Shown: positions 12,773 through 18,752 of the stretch, piece by piece | Layout of the letters: every line of letters starts with the position of its first letter | Numbering within the stretch: position 1 is the first letter of the stretch | NCBI GenBank assembly: GCA_009992615.1 | Contig: JAACVA010000213.1 | Coordinates: 1-18,752, forward strand | Direction: 5' to 3' | Length of the DNA: 18,752 bases | Origin: Rhodobacterales bacterium | GTDB taxonomy: Bacteria > Pseudomonadota > Alphaproteobacteria > Rhodobacterales > Rhodobacteraceae | Notes under the pieces: generated by a model | What the model saw: only the letters and a program-made list of their open reading frames with translations | The model's database searches: none | Told to the model about the DNA's origin: nothing | Position numbers and translations under genes: made by a program

Positions 12773-14629
12773 ATGCCCGCAATCAAACCCAACATAGGCG
12801 ACTCCCGCCCGATCATTCGGCAACTGGACGAGGCGGCGATCAACCGTATCGCGGCAGGCGAGGTTGTGGAACGCCCCGCCTCGGCGGTGAAGGAACTGAT
12901 CGAGAACGCGCTGGATGCAGGGGCGCGGCGGGTTGATGTCGCCTATGCGGATGGCGGCAAGACCCTGATCCGCGTCACTGATGACGGCTGCGGGATCGAG
13001 GCCGACGCCCTGCTGCTGGCCCTGTCGCGCCATGCCACGTCAAAGATCGACGGGTCCGATCTGTTGAATATCCACACCTTCGGGTTTCGCGGTGAGGCTC
13101 TGCCAAGTCTGGGCGCGGTGGGGCGGCTGACCCTGACATCGCGCGTTGCGGGGGCCGATGCGGCCAGCCTGCGGGTCAGTGGCGGGCAGGCCGATCCGGT
13201 GCGCCCGGCGGCTTTGGGCGGCGGTACGGTGGCGGAATTGCGCGATCTGTTCCATGCCACCCCGGCGCGCCTGAAATTCATGCGCAGCGACCGCGCCGAG
13301 GCGCAGGCAATTGGCGATGTGGTGAAACGTCTGGCCATGGCCGAACCTTTCGTCAGTTTCACGTTGCGCGATGTGTCGGGGGGCGGTGAAGGGCGCGTGA
13401 TGTTGCGCGCCGACGCTGGCACCGGTGATCTGTTTGATGCGCTGCATTCCCGGCTTGCCCGCATCATAGGTGCGGATTTTGCCGAAAACGCGCTGCGGAT
13501 CGAGGCCGAGCGCGAAGGCTTTGCCCTGACCGGCTATGCCGCCTTGCCCACCTATTCGCGCGGATCGGCCACGACGCAGTTCCTGTATGTCAACGGCCGA
13601 CCGGTGCGTGACAAGCTGTTGTATGGTGCCCTGCGCGCCGCCTATAACGATTTCCTGTCGCGTGACAGGCATCCGGCGGCGGTGCTGTTTCTGGACTGCG
13701 ACCCACAGTTGGTGGACGTGAACGTGCACCCGGCGAAATCCGAGGTGCGGTTCCGTGATCCGGGCCTGCCCAGGGGGCTGATCGTGTCGGCGCTGCGGCA
13801 CGGGCTGGCGCAGGCGGGGCATCGCGCATCATCCACGGTGGCGGGGGCGACGCTGGGCGCGATGCGCCCCGAACCGGCCCACCCGTCCTTTCGCTATCAG
13901 ATGGAGCGGCCTGCACCGGGGGCCTTGCGCGCCGCCCACGCCGCACAGGCGCCAGCCTTTGCCGAGGCCATGCCGGTCATGGCGCGTGCCCCCGAGCCAG
14001 CCCCCGACCCTGCCTCCGAACCCGCCGCCGAATCCGAAGAGCGGCGCGAATACCCATTGGGCGCGGCACGCGGGCAGGTGCATGAGAATTACATCATCGC
14101 CCAGACCGCCGATGGCATGGTGATCGTCGATCAGCACGCCGCCCATGAACGGCTGGTCTATGAGAAACTCAAACGCCAGATGGCCGAAAATGCGGTTGCC
14201 GCGCAGGCCCTGCTGATCCCCGAGATTGTTGAGCTGTCCGACGTTGAGGCCGCCCGTCTGTTGGACATGGCGCCCGAGCTGGCACAGCTGGGGTTGACGC
14301 TGGAACCCTTCGGCGGGGGGGCGGTTGCGGTGCGCGAAACTCCGGCAATCCTTGGCCCGGTGAATGCCGGGGCGATGCTGCGCGACATTCTGGACGAACT
14401 GGACGATCTGGGGGACAGCAGCGCCCTGCAAACCCGGATCGAGGCGGTGCTCAGCCGCATTGCCTGTCACGGGTCGGTCCGGTCAGGGCGCTGGATGCGG
14501 GTCGAAGAGATGAACGCCCTGTTGCGCGAAATGGAGGCAACGCCGCATTCCGGCCAATGCAACCACGGCCGCCCCACCTATGTGGAACTGAAACTGGCCG
14601 ATATCGAGCGGCTGTTCGGACGCACATGA
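12773..14629 (+). CDS. mutL: DNA mismatch repair protein MutL
   Basis: MutL links mismatch recognition by MutS to strand incision. The 618-residue protein has the GHKL ATPase domain first: INRIAAGEVVERPASAVKELIENALDAGA (Glu41 catalytic, Asn45 for magnesium), then TDDGCGI and GFRGEALPSL. VNGRPVRDKLL and VDVNVHPAKSEVRF follow. An Ala/Pro/Glu-rich linker covers about residues 345-420. The C-terminal dimerisation domain carries the endonuclease signature DQHAAHERLVYE at 453-464, then ACHGSVRSG and CNHGRPT near the end. The intact DQHA motif means MutL itself should nick, as in bacteria without MutH. ATG 12773 has no Shine-Dalgarno but no better start precedes the ATPase domain. It overlaps rmuC by 4 bp. 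Confidence 0.97.
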   Translation: MPAIKPNIGDSRPIIRQLDEAAINRIAAGEVVERPASAVKELIENALDAGARRVDVAYADGGKTLIRVTDDGCGIEADALLLALSRHATSKIDGSDLLNIHTFGFRGEALPSLGAVGRLTLTSRVAGADAASLRVSGGQADPVRPAALGGGTVAELRDLFHATPARLKFMRSDRAEAQAIGDVVKRLAMAEPFVSFTLRDVSGGGEGRVMLRADAGTGDLFDALHSRLARIIGADFAENALRIEAEREGFALTGYAALPTYSRGSATTQFLYVNGRPVRDKLLYGALRAAYNDFLSRDRHPAAVLFLDCDPQLVDVNVHPAKSEVRFRDPGLPRGLIVSALRHGLAQAGHRASSTVAGATLGAMRPEPAHPSFRYQMERPAPGALRAAHAAQAPAFAEAMPVMARAPEPAPDPASEPAAESEERREYPLGAARGQVHENYIIAQTADGMVIVDQHAAHERLVYEKLKRQMAENAVAAQALLIPEIVELSDVEAARLLDMAPELAQLGLTLEPFGGGAVAVRETPAILGPVNAGAMLRDILDELDDLGDSSALQTRIEAVLSRIACHGSVRSGRWMRVEEMNALLREMEATPHSGQCNHGRPTYVELKLADIERLFGRT

Positions 14630-15816
14630 TTTCGGTGGGGGCGGCGACGCTGAATCTCAACGATCCCCTCACGCTTGCCGGGGCAATCGCCGCAATGGTC
14701 GCGCTTGCGGTGCTGGCCCTGTTGCTGGTCGTGTTGCGCCGCGCCCGGCGCACCGCCGATCTGATGGCGCCTTTGGCACAACAGTTGCAGTTCATGAACG
14801 CCCGCGTGCAGGCGCTGGGCGACGGACAACAGCAGTTGTCGGGCGGCCTAAGCGGCGTGGCCGAGGCACAGGCGGCGGCACAGGCCCGGATGTTGCACCT
14901 GATGGAAACGCGCCTGGCCGAGGTGACGGCGCGGATGGCCGAAAACCTGCACGGCAGCGCCAACCGCACCGCGCAGTCGTTGGGCGAATTGCAGCAGCGT
15001 CTGATGACCATCGACAAGGCGCAGGCAAATATTGAAAAGCTGTCGGGTAACGTATTGTCATTGCAGGACATCCTGAGCAACAAGCAGACCCGCGGCGCAT
15101 TCGGGGAAATCCAGCTGCACGATATTCTGGCCAAGGCTTTGCCGCGCGACAGCTATACTTGGCAGGCCACGCTGAGCAACGGGCGACGCGCCGATTGCCT
15201 GATCCACCTGCCCAGCCCCACGGGGCCGATCGTGATAGATTCAAAGTTCCCGCTGGATGCTTACGAGGCGCTTCGCCGGGGCGGCACGGATCATGAAATG
15301 CGCGCGGCGGTGGCCGGGATGCGCACAGCGGTACGCGCGCACATCCGGGCGATTTCCGAGAAATACATCCTTGAGGGCGAAACCGCCGATGGCGCGCTGA
15401 TGTTCCTGCCGTCCGAGGCCGTCTATGCCGAGTTGCATGGCAATTTCCCTGAACTGGTGCGCGAAGGGTTCGCCGCGCGGGTCTGGATCGTGTCACCCAC
15501 AACCTGCATGGCAACGCTGCACACGATGCGTGCTATCCTGAAAGATGCGCGGATGCGTGAACAGGCGGGCGCGATCCGCAAGACGTTGCGGCAACTGCAC
15601 CGCGATGTGGAAATGGTGGTCGAGCGGGTGGACAAGCTGAACACCCATTTCAACCAGGCCCGCGCCGATTTGGACGGCATCGGCACCGCCGCCGAACGGG
15701 CAGGCAAACGCGCCGCGCGGCTGGACAACTTCGATTTTGAAGATGTGGCGGTGGACGAGGCTGTTGCGGTCCTGCCTTTGGGCCGTATCACCCGCCCCGA
15801 AGAAACCCCGACGTAA
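14626..15816 (+). CDS. rmuC: DNA recombination protein RmuC
   Basis: RmuC limits inversions at short inverted repeats and has a predicted restriction-endonuclease-like fold. Starting at ATG 14626, which overlaps the mutL stop (ATGA), the product has 396 residues. It has one N-terminal membrane segment (about 17-37), then a coiled-coil region of Gln/Ala/Leu-rich heptads (about 45-145), then the nuclease-like domain. In that domain FGEIQL (Glu161), RADCLIHL (Asp190) and VIDSKFPLDAY (Asp205-Lys207) form the PD-(D/E)XK-like core. SEAVYAELH and SPTTCMATL are further family blocks. Coupling with mutL groups two genome-stability genes. Confidence 0.95.
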   Translation: MISVGAATLNLNDPLTLAGAIAAMVALAVLALLLVVLRRARRTADLMAPLAQQLQFMNARVQALGDGQQQLSGGLSGVAEAQAAAQARMLHLMETRLAEVTARMAENLHGSANRTAQSLGELQQRLMTIDKAQANIEKLSGNVLSLQDILSNKQTRGAFGEIQLHDILAKALPRDSYTWQATLSNGRRADCLIHLPSPTGPIVIDSKFPLDAYEALRRGGTDHEMRAAVAGMRTAVRAHIRAISEKYILEGETADGALMFLPSEAVYAELHGNFPELVREGFAARVWIVSPTTCMATLHTMRAILKDARMREQAGAIRKTLRQLHRDVEMVVERVDKLNTHFNQARADLDGIGTAAERAGKRAARLDNFDFEDVAVDEAVAVLPLGRITRPEETPT

Positions 15817-15838
15817 TGCCGCGTCAGGTGCTGGTGCA

Positions 15839-15863
15839 GATGAGTATTTTTGGCAAGAAGAAG
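15839..15863 (+). repeat. intergenic repeat element, copy 2
   Basis: GTATTTTTGGCAAGAAGAAG at 15844-15863 matches copy 1 after rsmB (5384-5365, minus strand) at 16 of 20 positions. It lies in the 78-bp convergent gap between rmuC and chrR, again just after the end of a gene. GC-rich inverted segments follow (CCGGT/ACCGG at about 15869-15891), but no clean terminator. Confidence 0.5.
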
Positions 15864-15894
15864 CCGGAGCCGGTTTGCGCTCGGCGGACCGGGG

Positions 15895-16545
15895 TCAGAT
15901 CCGCAGGAAAGGTTGGGCAATTCGCGGAATCAGGCTGTTGAACTTCAGGGGTGCGTCGGTGGCGGCCAGGCAAATGCAGGCGGCACCGGGTTCGGCCACC
16001 GGCGTGTGCTGCATCTGCTGATCTGCGATTTCGATGTCGCCCCGCCCGAAACGATCGGTTTCGTCGCGGAAGGCACCCTGAAGGACCAGTGTCATTTCGG
16101 TGCCGCGGTGGCCGTGATCGGGAATGTGGGTGCCCCCCGGTATGTACAGCAACCGGGCCGTAGCCGCCCCAGACGTGGCAAGCCGCGCCTGACGCACCCC
16201 GCCCCCCATGGGGCGCCACCTGACTGCTGACAAATCACTGCCCGCATAGTCGTGCAGGGGGGTGGGGAACACATTGCCGGCTCTGTTGCGCGAAACTTTC
16301 GGCGGCTCTTTCGGGCCTTCGGCAATCAGTTTGAGGGTGTTGACCAGTGCATCCGACGCCACCGATGCGGCGGGTCCGCTGTCCAGCAGGCAACCGCCCA
16401 CAGTTTCAAAGCTGCCGAGGCGGGCGCGACATTCGTCACACAGGCTTATGTGGGTGGCCACGACAAGATTGAACGCCTCTGGCAATGCGCCAGCGGCATA
16501 TCCGATCAGCAACTGATCACTGAGGTGGTGGTTGATCTGTCCCAT
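15895..16545 (-). CDS. chrR: ChrR family zinc-cupin anti-sigma factor
   Basis: ChrR holds the sigma factor RpoE inactive until singlet oxygen (or organic peroxide) triggers its removal. The 216-residue protein has the ChrR layout. The N-terminal zinc anti-sigma domain has His7 (His6 is adjacent) and the ATHISLCDEC motif with His32, Cys36 and Cys39. After a linker comes the C-terminal cupin domain with HGHRGTE (His144, His146, Glu150) and QMQHTPV (His180), which correspond to the second metal site known in Rhodobacter sphaeroides ChrR. The ending FNSLIPRIAQPFLRI is also typical. The start at 16545 matches the known N-terminus (MGQINHHLSD). An ATG at 16575 would overlap rpoE and add 10 residues. 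It lies 16 bp downstream of rpoE, in one operon, and converges on rmuC. Confidence 0.95.
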   Translation of the reverse strand: MGQINHHLSDQLLIGYAAGALPEAFNLVVATHISLCDECRARLGSFETVGGCLLDSGPAASVASDALVNTLKLIAEGPKEPPKVSRNRAGNVFPTPLHDYAGSDLSAVRWRPMGGGVRQARLATSGAATARLLYIPGGTHIPDHGHRGTEMTLVLQGAFRDETDRFGRGDIEIADQQMQHTPVAEPGAACICLAATDAPLKFNSLIPRIAQPFLRI

Positions 16546-16561
16546 ATCTGCGGTATTCCGT

Positions 16562-17107
16562 TCACTGCATGGCATGGCGCAGCCGTTCGAGCGCCAGCCG
16601 AATTCTGGATTTGATGGTGCCGAGCGGCAGCCCTGTTTCTTCGGCAATTTCCGAATGGCTGAGGTCGGCGAAATAGGCTCTTTCAATGAGTATGCGTTGT
16701 TTTTCAGGTAGTTGCGCCAAGGCGATGGCCAGTTTCCTGGTGTCTTGTTGCAGGGCCAGAACATCTGTCTGGTCCGGCTCTTCCTCGGGGCCCCATGTCA
16801 CTTCTTCGGGTTCGGGTCGGCGTTGTTTACGCAGCGCGTCGATGCGTTTGTTGCGCGCGATGGTGAATATCCAGGTGGAAACACCGGCGCGCGACCCGTC
16901 GAACAGGTGCGCCTTGTGCCAGACGGTCGCCATCACCTCTTGGGTGCATTCCTCGGCCAAAGGTTCGGAGGCGCCAGAGCGGATCAGGAAGCCTTTCACC
17001 CGAGGGGCAAAATGGGCGAACAGGGCGGCGAAGGCGTTTTGGTCACGATGGGTGTGCACGCGCTGTAGATGCGCGGCCCAGTCTGTGTCAGGGATCGTCT
17101 GGGTCAT
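16562..17107 (-). CDS. rpoE: ECF sigma factor RpoE (ChrR-partnered, singlet-oxygen type)
   Basis: The 181-residue protein is an extracytoplasmic-function sigma factor. Region 2 spans about residues 25-95 and includes FAPRVKGFLIRSG, EECTQEVMATVWHKAHLFD and STWIFTIARNKRIDALRK. Region 4 spans about 125-178 with LPEKQRILIERAYFADLSHSEIAEETGLPLGTIKSRI, the -35-reading helix-turn-helix. The acidic linker (EPEEVTWGPEEEPD) is normal. The partnership with chrR and the sequence place it in the ECF group of Rhodobacter sphaeroides RpoE, which controls the singlet-oxygen response. ATG 17107 was chosen because it begins the homologous MTQTIPDTDW segment; the frame remains open upstream to 17380 but that stretch is not sigma-like. 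GGAG lies 14 bases upstream, farther than ideal. Autoregulation from the candidate promoter at 17217-17246 is likely. Confidence 0.95.
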   Translation of the reverse strand: MTQTIPDTDWAAHLQRVHTHRDQNAFAALFAHFAPRVKGFLIRSGASEPLAEECTQEVMATVWHKAHLFDGSRAGVSTWIFTIARNKRIDALRKQRRPEPEEVTWGPEEEPDQTDVLALQQDTRKLAIALAQLPEKQRILIERAYFADLSHSEIAEETGLPLGTIKSRIRLALERLRHAMQ

Positions 17108-17216
17108 CGTGGTGTCATATGCTCCGGGCTTGGGCCTGCCACGCAACGGGCCTGTGCCACCCCTGGGGGGCGGTGCGGCATTCGTATCATGATCTATTAC
17201 ATCCGGGAACATGCAA

Positions 17217-17246
17217 CAATTACGGCGCAAGATCACAGGTGGATCA
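17217..17246 (-). promoter_or_regulatory. candidate RpoE-dependent (autoregulatory) promoter of rpoE-chrR
   Basis: On the minus strand TGATCC (17246-17241) is followed after 18 bases by TAATTG (17222-17217). A second TGATC occurs 10 bases further on (17236-17232). The -35 equals what I recall of the R. sphaeroides RpoE consensus; the -10 is imperfect. The leader to rpoE would be about 100 bases. I found no equally good site reading toward the divergent FAD gene. Confidence 0.45.
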
Positions 17247-17321
17247 CCGCCACTGGCAATTTCCTTTAATCTGTTGGATGACCGGGCGCGTATAGGGACA
17301 TATCGCAACACCGGGGGTTCC

Positions 17322-18611
17322 ATGCCGTTCGAGACAGCCAATAACGCAAGACAAAAAGTGGCCGTGATCGGCGCGGGCATTTCCGGCCTCGGCGCTGCGC
17401 ATCTGCTGGCCGACCGGCATCAGGTCGTTCTGTTCGAAGCGGCGCCGCGTCTGGGCGGCCATGCGCGCACGGTCATCGCCGGAAAACGCGGCGATCAGCC
17501 GGTGGATACCGGTTTCATCGTGTTCAACCGGGTGAATTATCCGCATATGGTGCAACTGTTCGAAGACCTGGATGTGCCGGTGGCCGACAGCAACATGAGC
17601 TTTGGCGCGTCGATCAGGGGGGGCGCTTTGGAATATGCGTTGCGCAGCGTGGGGTCGGTGTTCGTGCAGAAACGCAATGCGGTGAACCCGGCGTTCCTGC
17701 GGATGCTGTGGGACATCAACCGGTTCAACACCCACGCTGTGCGCCTGGCGAATGATCCGGGGATGACGATCGGCGGTTTTCTCGACAGGCTGGGCACCGG
17801 GGCGTGGTTTCGTGATTATTACATACTGCCGCTTTCGGGTGCGATCTGGTCAACCCCGACGCGGGGGATACTGGAGTTTCCGGCCCAGGCGATGATCCGG
17901 TTCTTCCAGAACCACGCCCTGTTGTCGGCCACGGGCCAGCATCAGTGGTACACTGTGCAGGGCGGATCGGTGGAATATGTGCGCCGGTTGGCCGCCTCAC
18001 TTGCGCGGCGCGGGGTCGATATCCGCCTGTCAGCACCGGTGCAGCAGGTGACGCGCGATGCCGCCGGGGTTGTTGTCAAGGCGCAGGGGGGGGCAGAAGA
18101 GCGTTTCGATCAGGTGATCCTGGCCACCCATTCCGACGACAGCCTGGCGATGTTGGGCGATCTGTCGACGGCCGAGCGTGCGGCGCTGGGCGCGGTGCGG
18201 TATCAGCCCAATCAGGTGGTTCTGCATTGTGACGAAACAGTGATGCCCCGGCGCCGGGGGGCCTGGGCCAGCTGGGTCTATACCGAACCGGCGGGGGCGC
18301 GCGATGATGCCATTGCCTTGACCTATTGGATGAATTCGCTGCAACCTATCCCGAAGGACGACCCATTGTTCGTGACCCTGAACAGCACCCGTGCCATTGA
18401 TCCGGCGAAGATTTACGATCAGGTGGAATTCAGCCATCCGGTCTATGATCTTGCGGCATTGGCGGCACAACAGGCCGTGCGCCGGTTCAACGGCACGCGC
18501 AACACCTGGTTTTGCGGGGCATGGATGCGCAACGGATTTCACGAAGACGGGCTGGCCAGCGCGGTGGATGTGGCCGCCGGGATTGCCCGGGCCAGTGCCG
18601 TGGCGGCATGA
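17322..18611 (+). CDS. FAD-dependent amine-oxidase-like oxidoreductase (candidate furan fatty acid enzyme)
   Basis: The 429-residue protein opens with a Rossmann FAD-binding site: VAVIGAGISGLGAAHLL (Gly17, Gly19, Gly22) with Glu39 at the end of the second strand, then LGGHART. The DTGFIVFNRVNYPHMVQLFEDL block and the C-terminal NTWFCGAWMRNGFHEDGLASA block are typical of the cyclopropane/furan fatty-acid-associated amine-oxidase branch. No signal peptide is seen. In Rhodobacter sphaeroides the equivalent gene beside rpoE-chrR belongs to the RpoE regulon and has been implicated in converting a methylated acyl chain into a furan fatty acid; I think this is UfaD, but I am not certain of the symbol. 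ATG 17322 has GGGGG upstream; the frame is open from 17211 but the extra residues look non-coding. It overlaps the DUF1365 gene by 4 bp. Confidence 0.88.
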   Translation: MPFETANNARQKVAVIGAGISGLGAAHLLADRHQVVLFEAAPRLGGHARTVIAGKRGDQPVDTGFIVFNRVNYPHMVQLFEDLDVPVADSNMSFGASIRGGALEYALRSVGSVFVQKRNAVNPAFLRMLWDINRFNTHAVRLANDPGMTIGGFLDRLGTGAWFRDYYILPLSGAIWSTPTRGILEFPAQAMIRFFQNHALLSATGQHQWYTVQGGSVEYVRRLAASLARRGVDIRLSAPVQQVTRDAAGVVVKAQGGAEERFDQVILATHSDDSLAMLGDLSTAERAALGAVRYQPNQVVLHCDETVMPRRRGAWASWVYTEPAGARDDAIALTYWMNSLQPIPKDDPLFVTLNSTRAIDPAKIYDQVEFSHPVYDLAALAAQQAVRRFNGTRNTWFCGAWMRNGFHEDGLASAVDVAAGIARASAVAA

Positions 18612-18752
18612 CACCGCGGGTGGATCATATCGAGGGGCTGACGTTCCACGGGCGGCGCGGTGCGGTGGAAAACACATTCCGCTATTCCATCGACTATGTT
18701 CTGTTGCAGCCCGGGGTGGATTGCGACGCGCCGGGCCTGTTTGCGCGCAACC
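18608..18752 (+). CDS. DUF1365 family protein (5' part only; candidate UfaO)
   Basis: The frame begins at ATG 18608, which overlaps the preceding stop (ATGA), and runs off the right edge with 48 codons visible. The peptide reads MTPRVDHIEGLTFHGRRGAV then a NTFRYSIDYVLLQP segment and GLFARN, which fits the start of DUF1365 proteins: a small basic loop, then FRY and a hydrophobic strand. DUF1365 proteins regularly follow an amine-oxidase-like flavoprotein and precede a cyclopropane-fatty-acid-synthase-like methyltransferase. From memory the R. sphaeroides counterpart takes part in the oxygen-dependent step of furan fatty acid synthesis. Only about one fifth of the protein is visible, so the call rests on this short match and on gene order. 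Confidence 0.7.
   Translation, partial: MTPRVDHIEGLTFHGRRGAVENTFRYSIDYVLLQPGVDCDAPGLFARN

Noticed and set aside
15840..15941. A short open frame starting MSIFGKKKPEP in the rmuC-chrR gap
   Set aside because: It begins inside the intergenic repeat, has no Shine-Dalgarno, runs into the antisense of chrR and stops after about 33 codons. It is better explained as the repeat itself.
17190..17195. TGATCT on the plus strand as an RpoE -35 box for the FAD gene
   Set aside because: No TAA-type -10 is found at 15-19 bases downstream, so I do not call a promoter, although the R. sphaeroides counterpart is RpoE-controlled.
17211..17321. N-terminal extension of the FAD protein from ATG 17211
   Set aside because: The added residues show no homology and would come before the usual few residues ahead of the FAD-binding strand. 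They also overlap the candidate RpoE promoter region.
17108..17380. N-terminal extension of RpoE up to ATG 17380
   Set aside because: The extra 91 residues are not sigma-like, cross the divergent promoter region and overlap the start of the FAD gene on the other strand.
1..18752. CRISPR arrays, tRNA or rRNA genes, insertion sequences, prophage or attachment sites
   Set aside because: I saw no spaced repeat array, no cloverleaf-like sequence, no transposase or integrase motif, and no long inverted or direct repeats other than those listed.

Overview
The window reads as ordinary chromosomal DNA of an alphaproteobacterium of the Rhodobacteraceae (Roseobacter/Rhodobacter lineage). The coding DNA is GC-rich and densely packed, many genes overlap by the four bases ATGA, and gene neighbourhoods typical of that family are present: rbfA/truB beside dapB, a heparinase-like gene between rsmB and purH, lspA followed by a DUF3035 lipoprotein and two M16 peptidases, and an rpoE-chrR pair. 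I see no tRNA, rRNA, CRISPR array, transposase or prophage gene. No gap between genes exceeds about 215 bases.

Left part (1-2466, minus strand). This looks like one operon read right to left: rbfA (30S maturation), an exported DUF2233 phosphodiester-glycosidase-like protein, truB (tRNA psi55 synthase) and a DUF1643 gene that runs off the left edge. A short divergent region with three perfect 11-bp tandem repeats separates rbfA from dapB (lysine/diaminopimelate pathway). After dapB come a small exported protein of unknown function and, convergently, a DUF1674 (SdhAF4-like) gene.

Middle part (4091-15816, plus strand). The order is rsmB (rRNA m5C methyltransferase), a heparinase II/III family protein, purH (last two steps of IMP synthesis), lspA (lipoprotein signal peptidase), a DUF3035 lipoprotein, an active/inactive pair of M16 zinc peptidases, mutL (mismatch repair) and rmuC. 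Most neighbours are separated by 0-10 bases or overlap. The larger gaps are after rsmB (155 bp, with a family-type repeat and hairpin), before the first lipoprotein start (52 bp), before the M16 pair (96 bp) and before mutL (50 bp).

Right part (15895-18752). rpoE and chrR lie on the minus strand. They encode the ECF sigma factor and zinc/cupin anti-sigma factor that in Rhodobacter sphaeroides control the singlet-oxygen response. Divergent from them are a FAD-dependent amine-oxidase-like protein and the start of a DUF1365 gene. In R. sphaeroides the genes in this position belong to the RpoE regulon and take part in making furan fatty acids, which are consumed by singlet oxygen. This is the most biologically interesting part of the window, although it is a known system. 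I did not find a clear, wholly new multi-gene system. The best leads to unknown function are the small exported protein after dapB, the heparinase-like protein without a signal peptide, the tandem-repeat promoter region, and two copies of an intergenic repeat.
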